Assembly (NCBI GenBank): GCA_029204225.1
Contig: CM055096.1
Location: 39,904,461 to 39,968,460, forward strand
DNA: 64,000 nt
Source: Diphasiastrum complanatum
Lineage: Eukaryota > Streptophyta > Lycopodiopsida > Lycopodiales > Lycopodiaceae
Direction of reading: 5' to 3'
This document shows positions 33,196 through 44,900 of the stretch, in pieces (position 1 is the first letter of the stretch; every line of letters begins with the position of its first letter). Under the pieces are notes generated by a model, which worked only from the letters and a program-made list of their open reading frames with translations, searched no databases and had not been told where the DNA came from. Both the position numbers and the translations under genes were made by a program.

Positions 33196-34936
33196 AGCTG
33201 CTTCTTTACTAAACTATCTATGTTGTATTTGCAAGGTGATGTTTTTCTACTCACTTCCCTAGGCTGCTCCCACATGATTACTTCATTTGATTCTTCAAAC
33301 CCAGCACAAAAAAGTGGCTTTTGACGGATTGGTGGTTCCATCTGAGTCAATCTCTCTGCTAATACTTCTTTTGCTTTTGGCACCAGCTTAAGAGATTCTC
33401 CAAGTGTAATATCCATCTTACTAGACAGCATATTCATAATCATTGCCATTTGTTGTACTTTTGGTTTTGTCATCTTGAAAGGTTCTTCATGATGGTGCAA
33501 TTGTGTATTAACATCTGTTTTTGGATCTGCTTGTGGCATAGATGGAGAAGGGACTTTGGCTGCTACTTTAGCGGCTTCTAGGGCTTTTTCTTCTTACAAC
33601 TATTTAATCCATTGTCTCGTATCCTGGTATCTCTTCTTTTCTACTTTGAGATTTGGATACACGCCTGATACGGTTGGTATATTTGTAGTTGGTGCAGATT
33701 CAGTAGGTACTAGATCAACTAGAACTCCTTTCTGTTTCTAAGCTTCTATAACAACCATCGAAGGTACTGTTGGTTCAGGTTGAACTATTAATCTTTTCTT
33801 GATTGTAATCATGTTCACTGGAGTAGTAATTGGAGGTGGTTTGGGTCTTGTAGGACAATCTTTATAATAGTGTCCATAAACACAGTCTCTGTAGAATGGT
33901 ACAAACTTTTCTTTGTTCGGACATTCAGCAACTCTATGATTCTCTCCACATGCAAAACACCAAGTGGCGCTTTGGCCCATTGTCTAGCTGCTTGTTGTTG
34001 CACAACATCATAGATAGCATACTGCTCTGAAAGGACCACTCTCATGATCATGGCTATAGTTCCATTGCTCATTAACACGATGAGGTTCTGGTTCCTTTAG
34101 ATTAGCAAGAGGAGCACTCTGTCCCGTGGGAGTTGGCAGAACTAGTCATTTTGGAAATCCAAGGCCAACATTAAAAGGCTTTTTGTCAAGCCCTTTTGAA
34201 TAAGTAGGTTCTTGATACTGAAGCTTAGCATACCTTTGCTAGATAATCCGAGGATTAAATGAGCAAAAGGCTATTTTATGACCCTTAGAATTGCACAAAT
34301 GACATATAATATTTGTCATTCGTTGTTTCAACGTTGGACATTCATTCATAGTGTGATTGCCCGCACAAATTGAACACCAGACATTTTTTCGGCTAGGAAA
34401 AGTCTTTGCAAAATTTTCAGGTTCTTTGTTCGCTTTACTATGGAAATCTTTCAAGGCTTTAATCTTTACATCAAGTTGAGACTGCATCTTTTCTAGCTGC
34501 ATCTGCTATTTTCTCAAACTCATTAATCATCTTCTCTACAGTAGCATTGATATTCGTTGATGCAATAGTGGTGGATGTTGTAGTGGTTTGCCCTGATAAG
34601 ACAACATTCCAACATTTGGATCATCGTCAGAATATTCATCCTCCTCATAAATTGCATCAACCATAGCACTTTGTATTGTAGCATATTCAGTATGGCGTTT
34701 TAGCTTGCGTCTAGTCCGTTTGGGTAGACCTACTAAAAACCACATAATTAAAGCATCTTCATTGATCAAATCAGGATCACACTCAGATCCGAGGTGTTTT
34801 ACCAGTTCAATATAATCTCTTATTGCCTCTCTCTTCCCCATTTTAATTCTACTTAAAAGGAGGAAGGGATCTTCCATAAAATTCCTGGGCTTAAATCTCG
34901 TAATGAGAGCAACTTTAACCACTTCCCAATCTTGTC
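33192..34936 (-). pseudogene. gag of gypsy H2 with four zinc-knuckle-like motifs (broken)
   Basis: The capsid segment reads REAIRDYIELVKHLGSE and LPKRTRRKLKRHTEY, a gypsy retrotrans_gag pattern. After frameshifts come WCSICAGNHTMNEC and CHLCNSKGHKIAFC (34502-34239 frame), then CFACGENHRVAEC and the degraded CVYGHYYKDC (33980-33738 frame). The first and third have CX2CX3HX4C spacing, the second the ordinary CX2CX4HX4C. A linker with KMDITLGESLKLVPKAKEV (33539-33192) matches H1. Confidence 0.8.
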
Positions 34937-35477
34937 ATTCTACTTCATCTTGGTCATAAAACCAATATTCCTATATTCTAGGAGACTAGCTCTTTGGATT
35001 TTACCCATATTCTAGAAGGTCAACTTTGGATAAGGATCAAGGATGGATCAAATGGATAGATCTGAGTGATGTGGCACTCTTCACACGTGTGAAGACCTGC
35101 TGGATTGTACGACTCGTGGATGTACTTGATCCATAAAAGGATCATCATTTTGCTAATGAGGTTGATGAGACTTTTGCATTCTACACTTTTATGAGTTTTC
35201 TAGTCAATAGATTTGTGATTTCTATGAATGATTGCTATCAAGAACAATAGTACTTGTTGTTTCAAGTTTAGGCCGTACTGTGGACAGTACTCACTTGTGA
35301 GGCCACCTTCACTAATTTATGATGTTTTGATCCATTTCTCTTGCTTAAATCTAAGTGTAGTGAATCTAGATCAAGATCTAATGTGTAGAACTTGATAGAT
35401 CCATTGATTAAGCAACCAAGAACTCTCTATGATTGTTTAGTACAATCATTATTGTCCTAAGAACTAAAATTTTATCA
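34937..35477 (+). repeat. 5' LTR of copia D (left end missing)
   Basis: It ends TTTTATCA before TGGTATTAGAGCT and resembles B1 around the motif TCTAGAAGGTCAAC. A perfect 16-bp palindrome CTTCACACGTGTGAAG lies at 35090-35105. The left edge is the fusion with gypsy H2. Confidence 0.75.
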
Positions 35478-35490
35478 TGGTATTAGAGCT
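35478..35490 (+). other. Primer binding site of copia D
   Basis: TGGTATTAGAGCT follows the LTR, one change from the common tRNA-Met core. Confidence 0.8.
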
Positions 35491-36063
35491 AAGTAAGAGA
35501 GTGACCATTTGAATCATAAAACTTGCAAAGATCATTGGCAAAATTTGTTTTTGGCCAATTCTAGTCAGGGCGAGTTCATCTAGAGTGATAGCTTGTTTCT
35601 ATTTGGATCAAATCGACTTGGAGGCTATGTATGTACTTTTCACATGTGTGAAACCGTATAGCAACTTTCATTTCATTTTAATTTGTGTTTGTTGGTCCTA
35701 AAATCACAATTCTAGCTAATTTTTAGTGCTTTTGAAGCATAGTATTGATCTAGATTCAATTTAGCTAATGCCTATGACCAAATAGAGTTTTGGATCATTG
35801 AAGCATTTCCCTTTGGAGTCTAAGATCAGATCTAAGAAGCTGATTTGTTCAGATTCTTAGTTGAAGTGAAATTTCTAAGAAAAGTGTAAAGCAAAAAAAT
35901 TTGTGAGAGTGAAAGCTAGGAATTTTTGTCAAGATCTTTGTATATCATTCAAGCTTATGTGCTAGTTTGATAGAGACAAGGCTATAGGCAATCTTGTGAG
36001 CTTTAGGCCTTTCTTTTAAAATTCGGAAATCTTTGTGATTTTTAGAAGAGCACTCACTCTACA

Positions 36064-36900
36064 ATGTCATCCATGGGTGGATATTTGTTGGAATCAAGTG
36101 AGAGACTCACTTCCACAAATTATTCCATTTGGAAAGTGAGAATGGAATCACTCCTAGTGATCCATGACCTCTTAGACATAGTTCTAGGAGTTGAGGAAGA
36201 GCCTCAAGCTCCCCAAGAACAAACAAATACAAGAAGAGAGCAAGATTAGCTCTACATTGCATAAACTTGAATGTATGCAATGACCTCTTGAAGGAGGTGT
36301 CTTTCGAGTGCCTCATCCAAAGAGGCTTGGGATTCATTAAAGAGTATCTATGAATCCAATAACACTTCAAGAATCCTCATGCTAAGAAATCAAGTTTTCC
36401 AAAGCATGAAAGGAAGTGGAGAGAGTGGACAAGAGTATGTCCTTATTAGGATCAAATCTCTTAACAAGGAGTTGAGTGCTATAGGAGAGAATATCCAAGA
36501 TCAAGAGCTAGTACAAATCATATTGAATGGCCTAGGTGATGAGTTCACCAACTTGGTCCAATCATTTGCTATTCAAGACACTCTTCCATCCATTTAAAAG
36601 TTGTACAATGTTCTTGTGGCCGAGGAGAGTAGACTTCTACACCTCAAGACAAGAATGGAAGGCATGTCACTTAATGGAGGAGAGGAGAAAGCAAACTTTA
36701 CATCCAAAGGCAAGAAGAAACAACATTCGTTCAAGAAGAATCAAGGCAAGGAGGCCGAGATGAAGAATGGAGGATCTACTTCCAAAGGTAAGGTAAAGAA
36801 CAAGGGCAAGCTCAAGTGTTTCTTTTGTGGGAAGAAATGACACTTTGCCTCGAAATGTTACTTGAAGAAGGATCAACAAGAAAATGGAGATCAAGGGAAC
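36064..36900 (+). pseudogene. gag of copia D (broken)
   Basis: ATG 36064 starts the capsid (ESSERLTSTNYSIWKVRMES). Frameshifts near 36230 and 36300-36370, a TAA at 36595-36597 and a TGA at 36838-36840 break it. The last falls inside the zinc knuckle CFFCGKK, stop, HFASKC. Otherwise it is very similar to gag of B1. Confidence 0.85.
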
Positions 36901-37771
36901 ATTGCTCAAGAGGAAGAAGATGAGGATGGATTCAACACATCCTTAATGGTTGCATCTACACCAACTTCAAGTCAAGACACATGGTGGATAGATAGTGGGG
37001 CTAGTTCCCACATTTCTTTTAACAAGCATTATTTTTCTACTCTTCTATCTTGTAATGACTCTAAGAAATCAATATACACTGCTAGTGATCAAGAATGCAA
37101 GATAGATGGCATAGGATCTATTCCTCTTTGCTTAGGCACATCTAAAAGAATAGATCTAGATAATGTTTTGTATGTTCCTACCATTTCAAGAAACTTACTT
37201 AGTGTAGGACAATAAATGGACAATGGACTAGATGTACATTTCAATAATGGAGTTTGTTCCATCACTTGGCTAGGGAGGAGCTATCTCAAGTGGAGCATTG
37301 GCATAAAAGATTAGGCCATCCTAATCTTCAATCTATGGAGTCAATGGCAAGCAAGGAACTAGCTCTCGGCCTACCAAGAACTTTCAAGAAGTGTGGAAAA
37401 ATGTGTGAGGCATGTGGCCTTGCAAAGTCACACAAATCTTGTTACAAGATATCTTCATCAAGATCTCTCTCTCTCCCTTGGATCTCATACATTCTGATGT
37501 AGATAGTATTTCACATGCAAGTAATGGAGGTGCCTTGATGTATGTAACTTTTATAGATGATCGTACTAGATTCACATGGATTGAGTTACTATCAAAGAAA
37601 AGTCTTGTTTATGAAGCTTTCATTAAGTTCAAGTCTCTAGTTGAGAAGCAACTTAGTACTTCCATCAAAGCACTAAGATGTGATGATGGAGGAGAGTACA
37701 CCTCCAATAAAATGAAAGATTTTTGTGAGATCAATGGCATTAAATTGCAACACACTTGTTCCTACACCCCC
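36901..37771 (+). pseudogene. Protease and integrase N-terminal half, copia D (interrupted)
   Basis: The protease motif WWIDSGASSHIS is intact (about 36982). A TAA at about 37213 and frameshifts at about 37250 and 37465 follow. The integrase zinc finger (HWHKRLGHPN, CEACGLAKSH) and the core with LIHSDVDS and RCDDGGEYTS carry the first two catalytic Asp residues. The frame then stops at CSYTP where element E inserted. The third catalytic residue, Glu in VVERKNRS, lies in the inverted piece near 41390. Confidence 0.88.
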
Positions 37772-38260
37772 TGTAAAGACCACTAGGGACAATCCCCTAA
37801 GATGAGGATAGGAAAACACAAGAGAGACTATGGAGCAAAATCACCCAACCAAACCTAGATCCCTTCTGGAGAATCCTCCTAGATCTAGCCCCCAAGCCAT
37901 GCCATGTGATAGCAAGAGGAGAAGAGCTCATCAGGTAACCTAGACCAAGTCGTTGACGGGATAATCTCTACCTCAATATATAGAGAGTAGGATCCTATGC
38001 ATGAGTCCATGCAATCCCCATGCAAGTCAACTATAAATAGATCACAGCTCTTCATGCATACCTCCTGCCTATATCAGTCACATGTACATGCACTACTCCA
38101 TATGTCTCAATTAGAGTGTCTGGGTCCTCTCAAGCTTACTAGTCACCAACAGGCCTCGATGTGGAATAAAATCTAGGTGTGACCAATAAACTCAAACACT
38201 AGAGGGCCGGTCTACCATATTAGGACTATTCTAGGTCCTTAACCGAATATGGCTGTAACA
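37772..38260 (-). repeat. 3' LTR of element E (489 bp)
   Basis: It aligns in inverted orientation with 41428-41916, same length, few substitutions. CCCCC (37767-37771) directly abuts its outer end and is one target duplicate. A TATATA box region lies near 37975-37985. Confidence 0.93.
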
Positions 38261-38276
38261 TTCTTCCTCCCTTAAA
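38261..38276 (-). other. Polypurine tract of element E
   Basis: On the minus strand GTTTAAGGGAGGAAGAA directly precedes the LTR start TGTTAC, as expected for plus-strand priming. Confidence 0.85.
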
Positions 38277-38970
38277 CAGGTTCTGTCCTCAGAACAGGAA
38301 AAAAAAAACATGAAACTATTCCTTAAGCTTTCAAATCTTACCCATGAACCTTTATTCTTAGTCTAATCTTTCCACTGAATAAGTACTTAGAGATGCAACA
38401 ATTCTTTAATTGCTTGCCTCTACTCATAAATACTAATTCAAATTCCAAAAGATACACTAAAATATAAATCCTCCAAATGGGTTGATCTATCCAGAACAAA
38501 AGTTCATCACCTTCATGTAATCCAGATTACATGAAATACTGGGTGAATTTACTTTATTTTAGAAATGATATTTGAAAGCTAAAGAAATTTCATTTCAATT
38601 TCTTGCAGTAAATAAGGCTTCTTGGTACAAATATTCTAAAATACCACAATTCAGTCATCTAAAATCTCTAGGAGATCCATTAAGTCTCAGACAATCATAA
38701 CTCAAACCAGAATACCGCAATTACTCTAATGAGTTAATAGCCTCATTTCTAGCATCATATGCAAGAAATCAGCAACTATCCATATCTTAATAGATTTATC
38801 TGTCTCCTACAAAACTGGAGATATAGACTGAACTTTGTACGCAAGCACTTATAAACTACAATCTGTAAGGTAAGCAAAATCCTCATAAGAAGCAATTGCT
38901 TAATGGAAAGGCTTGTGAGATCCATACAATAATAAGTATGCACTGGAGTAAAGGAATTTAGAGTTCAAAT

Positions 38971-39360
38971 AAATCTCATTAGGGGAGTTTTGAGCTCCAA
39001 AAAGACCCTTTAAGAATTCGTGCAAGATGTCTTTTATATTATTAAAATATTATAACACTAATATTTTTTACTTGCCATAAATTTTTAATCATATATCAAA
39101 AGTATGTCATGTAACATATCATTGGAAAGCCCTTGTTGAGCGCTTTTCAATGCACCAAACTCCGCTAAATTTGGACTTACCACTGAAAAGTTATGTCATT
39201 TTTAGTGTGGAATCAAAATGTGGACTCAAAAAGTTATGTTACGTAGATTTCAAATTTGAGTGTTTTGATTGGTCCATGTGCAAGAAAAATTTAAGAGAAA
39301 ATATAAAAAGAATCTTTACAAAGGGTCTATTTTGGATTTAGAACTCCTCTAATGAAATCC
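38971..39360. mobile_element. MITE-like element with 45-bp terminal inverted repeats
   Basis: The unit 38977-39354 (378 bp) starts CATTAGGGGAGTTTTGAG and its other end is the diverged reverse complement (about four fifths identical over about 45 bases). AAATCT and AAATCC flank it as a probable target duplication. It is AT-rich and has no coding region. The superfamily cannot be assigned from the ends alone. It is nested in the internal region of element E. Confidence 0.75.
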
Positions 39361-39809
39361 TTGACTCACCCAATTGATCAAAAATCACTCATTATCTTAA
39401 GAATCTTCACATTTCCCTATAATCTTCAAATGACTTTTAAGCATCAATTTATGATCTGTCAATCATAAACATCTAGAATCTTATGACTCGTCAATCATAA
39501 TTTACAGGATTCCAAAACCATACTTAATCATTGGAAGATACTAGAGTATAAGTATAACATACAACTCAGAAAATATAAGAATCATTCTGAAATCTTTTCC
39601 ATAAGGAAAATCACTGGATTCCAAAAATATTCTTCCAAATCGATTCTTATCAGATTATGAGTTCCAAATTCTACAATCATCCAAGTAATCAAAGACTATT
39701 ATAACATTCATCTTTAACAATATAAACTTTATACGATCTCCTAGAAGAACATCTAGAGATATCAAAGTTCTACTGAATTCCCAAAATTCAATTTACCATT
39801 CTTGGCACC

Positions 39810-41427
39810 ATGGCACTTTTCCAATGATGCACTAAAGGAGCTTGCATACTTTGACTCAACTTGTTTACACAAAAGCTTAAGTCAGGTCTAGTGATGGCTA
39901 AATAGATTAGGGAGCCTATAAGCTTTCTAAAGAGGGTGATGTCTTCAAAGGATGCTTCATCACCTTCATTAGTTGCTTTCACAACATGCTCCATAGGAGT
40001 GTCAATCCCCTTACAATCTTTCATACCAAACCTTTCAAGAATGGAAGTAGCATACTTAGATTGACTTATGAAAGTACAATTGCGACTTCTAGACACTTCT
40101 ATCCCAAGTATAAACTTTAGGAAGCCTAGATCTACCATCTTGAACTCACTAGATAAATCAACTTTTACTTTGCTTATGACTTCATCATCATTTCCTGTCA
40201 CAATGATGTCATCAACTTAAAGCACCAAAATGAGGATCTTTCCTTCATTACATTTGAAATATAAAGAAGGTTCATAAGCACTTAGTACAAAGCCAAGGGA
40301 ATAGAGAAAATCATGCAACCTAGAGTACCAAGCTCTAGGTGCTTGCTTCGAGCCATATAGGCTCTTCCTTAAGTAGCACACTTTTTGCTCCTCACCAACC
40401 TTGATGAAGCCCTCGGGTTGCATCATGTAGATTTTCTCTTCTAAGAAGCCATTCAAGAAAGCATTTGTCACATCCATTTGGTAGAGATCCCACTTGAACA
40501 AAGTAGCAATGCAAATGATTAATCTAATAGTTACAGGCTTAGCTACAGGTGCAAATGTTTCTTCATAATCCAATCCTTTTACTTGAAGAAATCCTTTAGC
40601 AACAAGCCTAGCCTTGTACTTACTAATAGATCCATCTTGATTGTACTTTATTCTATAATTCCACTTACATGCAAGTGGTTTCTTCCCTTTTGGAAGATTT
40701 AAAAGATTCCAAGTATGATTTTCTTCTAATGCATCATACTCTACTTGCATTGCATCTCTCCAAACTTTAGATCTATATGCTTCTTTAAAAGATGATGGTT
40801 CTTCAAGCAATGTAGCTAAGAAAGAGTAAGAGGTAGAAGATGTAGAGTCTTCCTTTTGCTTTCCCTTGTCCACATAGGTGAGCCTTGAGGGCTCAGCCTT
40901 GCCTCTTGATGATCTTCTCGGCCCCCTTTGTCTAGGATCCTTGTCTCCATCCTCGAGTTTGTCAAGATCCTCCTCGGGTTTGTCAAGATCCTCAATGCAC
41001 AATGGGTTAGATCCATTAGACAAGCTCCTAGAAAATTGTGACTCATCAAAAAGTACATCCTTGCTTACCTTTACTTTCTTGGATATAGGATCATATATCC
41101 TATAACCCTTGCTATTTTCTCCATAGCCAACAAAAATCCCTTTGAAGGAGGTAGCATCTTCCTTCCTTCTTGTCTCCAAAGGGATGTGGACATAACAAAT
41201 ACATCCAAAGATTTTAAAGTCTTTTACATGGGGTTTCCTACCAAACAAGGCTTGATAAGGTGAGATCCCATCAATAGCACTACTAGGAAGTCTATTACAC
41301 AATTAATTACCACATGCTATAGCTTCTCCCCAAAATGAGATGGGAAGTGATGCATCGAGTCTTAAAGACTTTGCACATTCACATAGACTCCTGTTTTTCC
41401 TCTCGACCACCCCATTTTATTGGGGGG
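39810..41427 (-). pseudogene. Integrase C-terminus, RT and start of RNase H region of copia D, inverted (broken)
   Basis: Reading down from 41427 on the minus strand the frame resumes with PQ, stop, NGVVERKNRS (third integrase catalytic residue), then FWGEAIACGN and an open frame from 41302. RT motifs follow: NHTWNLLNLPKGKKPLACKW, LYQMDVTNAFLNGFL and KSLYGSKQAPRAWYSRL. The YVDD box has TAA in place of Tyr (about 40217). The connection region (FRKLIGSLIYL) ends at VHHWKSA near 39810, and RNase H proper is absent. CCCCC at its integrase end (41423-41427, plus-strand GGGGG) is the second target duplicate of element E. Confidence 0.9.
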
Positions 41428-41916
41428 TGTTACGGCCATATTCGGTTAAGGACCTGGAATAGTCCTAATATGGTAGACCAGCCCTCCAGTGTTTGAGTTT
41501 ATTGGTCACACCTAGATTTTATTCCACATCGAGGCTTGTTGGTGACTAGTAAGCTTGAGAGGACCCCGACACTCTAATTGAGACATATTGAGTAGTGCAT
41601 GTACATGTGACTGATATAGGCAGGAGGTATGCATGAAGAGCTGTGATCTATTTATAGTTGACTTGCATGGGGATTGCATGGATTTATGCACAGGATCCTA
41701 CTCTCTATATATTGAGGTAGAGATTATCCCGTCAACGACTTGGTCTAGGTTACCTAATGAGCTCTTCTCCTCTTGCTATCACATGGCATGGCTTGGGGGC
41801 TACATTCAGGAGGATTCTCCAGGAGGGATCAAGGTTTGGTTGGGTGGTTTTGCTCCATAGTCTCTCTTGTGTTTTCCTATCCTCATCTTAGGGGATTGTC
41901 CCTAGTGGTCTTTACA
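41428..41916 (+). repeat. 5' LTR of element E (489 bp)
   Basis: TGTTACGGCC to CTTTACA, inverted partner of 37772-38260. It is preceded by GGGGG (complement of the CCCCC target duplicate). TATATATT lies at about 41706. Confidence 0.93.
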
Positions 41917-41933
41917 TTGGTATCAGAGCCCGG
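41917..41933 (+). other. Primer binding site of element E
   Basis: TTGGTATCAGAGCCCGG contains the full tRNA-Met core TGGTATCAGAGCC directly after the LTR. Confidence 0.88.
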
Positions 41934-44900
41934 CTAAGATGCAGTTTTTGGATGGGATGGAGAGAAGTTCTACATCAAATCGGAATTGGAACGCACTTGG
42001 ATTCACATCTTGGATGGAGTGCTATTTTTTCAAGGGAAATTTCGGTTTGGATTCACTAATTCTTGTTTTGAGCATGCTTTTCAAACTTGGTGGTAGAGTG
42101 CTCTTCTCCTTGTTTGATTTTGTTAGAGATGCTGTGGATTAGTGAGGAATTCATTCTTAATTTGTGAAGCCTTGGAAAATTTTCCGTTTAAAGTAGAAAG
42201 ATTTGCTCCACTTTCTTGGTTAGAGGAATAATTTGCATGAATCTATAATGTTTTGGACAGTTTGATTCAGATTTGGTAGCAAGATGTTTATTGATAGATT
42301 GACGAGGATTCGATTTATCCGGAATGAATAAACTGACTCTTGCTGGAAATCTAGAATTTATGATTTGCATGTGAGATTTAATCTTTTTTTTAGATTAACT
42401 CTCTTGTGATACATGCAAAACTGTAATCTGCAAACTGAAAACATTTAATGGATTGTGTAAATTGCAGATTCTCTAATTGTAGCAGATAAAGATTGTGGGT
42501 TGTGAGAGCAACCAAGTTTTATGAACCTCTGCTCAGTGCTAAGTGAAGCTATAGGGAATAGCTACCCTGCAAGCAAATCTGGAGAAGAAGTGAGTGCAAC
42601 CCTGTTATGTGATTTGCATGCAAGCTAAATAACTTTGAAACCTGGTACCTCCATTTTCGGAATGAGTTGTGGAACTGATCGGATTTATGGAGACCTGGTT
42701 TGTAGACTCTGCTTTGGTCTATGTATTTGCCTTTCTGTTGAATCTTTATAGATTTAGTCTGTTGGAGTTGAAAAGGCATGGGAACATAGATAGCTAGAGA
42801 CAAAGCGCTTCCATTCTGAATGTTGGAAATACCAGCTGATCAGAAAGACATCTGTTCCCTGCAAAATGGATGGGTACTGAGGGCGTTGGGTTGAACGGCT
42901 CCTTTGGAGGACTCGTGCTTGTATGTGTGCTGGTGAAGCGCTATTGATGCTTCTAGCGTGCTGGAATCCTCACATGATGATCTGTGAGTGATTTGGGGTC
43001 ACTTTGAAGTCTTCTTGGCTGCTGAAACAGCGTGGGCTGTTTGCAGTTCTTTGAGCTTGGAAACCATTGAATGGATGGGATAGAAGCGAGCAGTAGGACT
43101 GATTGGGAGCGCTTTTCCACCTCTTATTGCATTGATGGAGGATGGATAGCTGTTGTGAAACAGTTGGTGGGCTGTTGCGCCTATTTTCGAGCTGTTAAAG
43201 GTGCCATCTGACCTGATTTTAGCATAGATTGGCGGTGTTGATCGCTGATGCTAATCGTGACGGTGAGGTGAGCATATTTCAGATGCATGAGGCGCAGCAG
43301 AGGGCCGAGGAGGAGCGTTCCACACCGCAGATCCCTCTCTCCCTCTCGTTTGGTGAAGCTCTCTCTTTCTCTCGCTTCGGACAGCCTCTTTCCTTGTTGG
43401 TGGTGGCTGTAGCAGTTGGCCTGCTCTTTGCATAACCTATTAGGGTTTTTGCATGTGGGACTAGGCTTTTGCCTTGTACATGGGTTTTTTGGTGGTGCAT
43501 GCTACCGACATGACTGCAGTTTGAGAAATTGCATGATTGTCCAATCGATGCTTTGCATGCCGGTTGATCGAGGTTTTCTTAGGGCTTGACTAGTGGTGAT
43601 TTTCAAGTTGGTTCCAGATTTTGATTCAGAATCAATTCGAAAATTTTAGTTACAAGCACCCAGTTAGAGGGACTCTGGTTTCTTGGTGCTCGGTAGTCAA
43701 TGCTGTAACCTTATCATTTTGAAAGTAGCTTCCCGGTCTTGGCAAGAGGAATTTAGTTTTTCTTCTCCATGGGCAATATGCATGCTTGAGGCTTTATCAA
43801 CTTGAGAGTCACCTATAAGCCTAGTTTTTTGAGAACTTAATACCATTGTTTTTGTGTCAAGCTGTATCAATCGGTTTGAATTTTTTCTAAATTGATCTTG
43901 ACAAAACGATGGTAGTGGTACTATTCTCAGGCAAGTACCCAGTTAGTGGGAATTTTGGGTTCCTGGTACTGTGCTTTTTATTGATTTAACTCTGGAGTAG
44001 CAATATTCCCAGTTAATTGAGTTAAATAATATTTTCGGTTCTTCCTTTTGGATTCGGTGTGTACCGATAGGCTTATCTTAAATGTTTTTGATCTTTAAGA
44101 TTGGGCAAACTAAAGCTTTTCAGATACTTGCTAAAGTGAATAAATGGAATAAGGTCGTAATTTTTGGGAGGTAGTTCTATATCGAATAAAAAACAAGTGT
44201 GTCGAATATCAAAGAGTACCCGGAACCAAATTTTATTGATTTTCCATTGATTCTGGCAACTTTAATGAAGTAATAAAAATGAACTGATGTGGTCAAAAGG
44301 GAAGTAGCCTAACATTTACTTGTGTCAATGGAAATTTCGGGAACCTTTGCTAAAGGAATTTTTGGGTGACCGAAAAATCTAAGGGAGGAAGAAAATGAGA
44401 CACCTGAGTAGGTAAATGTGATAGTGTTGTGTAATTTGGGTTGGTTAAGAATCCCTGTAAGGAAATTGCATAACGCTGGTTTTTTTGAATTCATTAAGTT
44501 GAATTTATTTTTGAATATCTATAGGACCATGAGTTGACCCTATTTTGTTATGGAAAATTGTGGCATGGCATGAGAATGACACTTGGTTCACATTTGTACT
44601 AGATCTTATTCCTAAGAGTTGTAACTCTCAGATGGTAGGAATTCGGGATGGATAGTACCAACCAGATGGGTTGTTTATGTGACGGTAAAGCCATGTGCAG
44701 ATTCTTGTTATATCACAATTTTGAACTGGATTATTGCGATCCATTAGGAACAAATTTGGGGGTACTCCGGTATTGGGTGGAATAGATATGTGCATATCTG
44801 GTATTGGAAATCCAGATGAAGTTATGAGATCTCTGGATTATCAGATAATGTGGTTAAACATCTTTTTGAAGATCGGATCCTATATTAAGTATAGGATGGA

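Larger units (their letters stand above)
30577..34936 (-). mobile_element. Ty3/gypsy retrotransposon H2, 5'-truncated
   Basis: Reading down the minus strand: gag capsid (34936-34536), knuckles (34502-33738), linker (33539-33192), protease (about 33195-32846), linker (32842-32198), RT (32200-31250), a short undefined tail and a probable 3' LTR. RNase H and integrase are deleted. It is cut at 34936 by the LTR of copia D. It is the same family as H1. Confidence 0.85.
34937..37771 (+). mobile_element. Ty1/copia retrotransposon D, 5' half
   Basis: It has part of a 5' LTR (34937-35477), primer site (35478-35490), leader, gag, protease and integrase up to the residues TCSYTP. At 37771 it is interrupted by the LTR of element E within CCCCC. 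The missing 3' half of the same integrase lies inverted at 41427-39810. The LTR is related to that of B1 but lacks its left end. Confidence 0.9.
37772..39809 (-). mobile_element. Element E, 3' portion (3' LTR plus internal), minus strand
   Basis: On the minus strand non-coding internal sequence (39809-38261) ends with a polypurine tract AAGGGAGGAAGAA directly before the 489-bp LTR (38260-37772), which begins TGTTAC and ends TTTACA. This is the true 3' end of the element. Its 5' half lies at 41428 onward in the opposite orientation. The internal part has no coding domain and contains a MITE (38977-39354). Confidence 0.85.
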
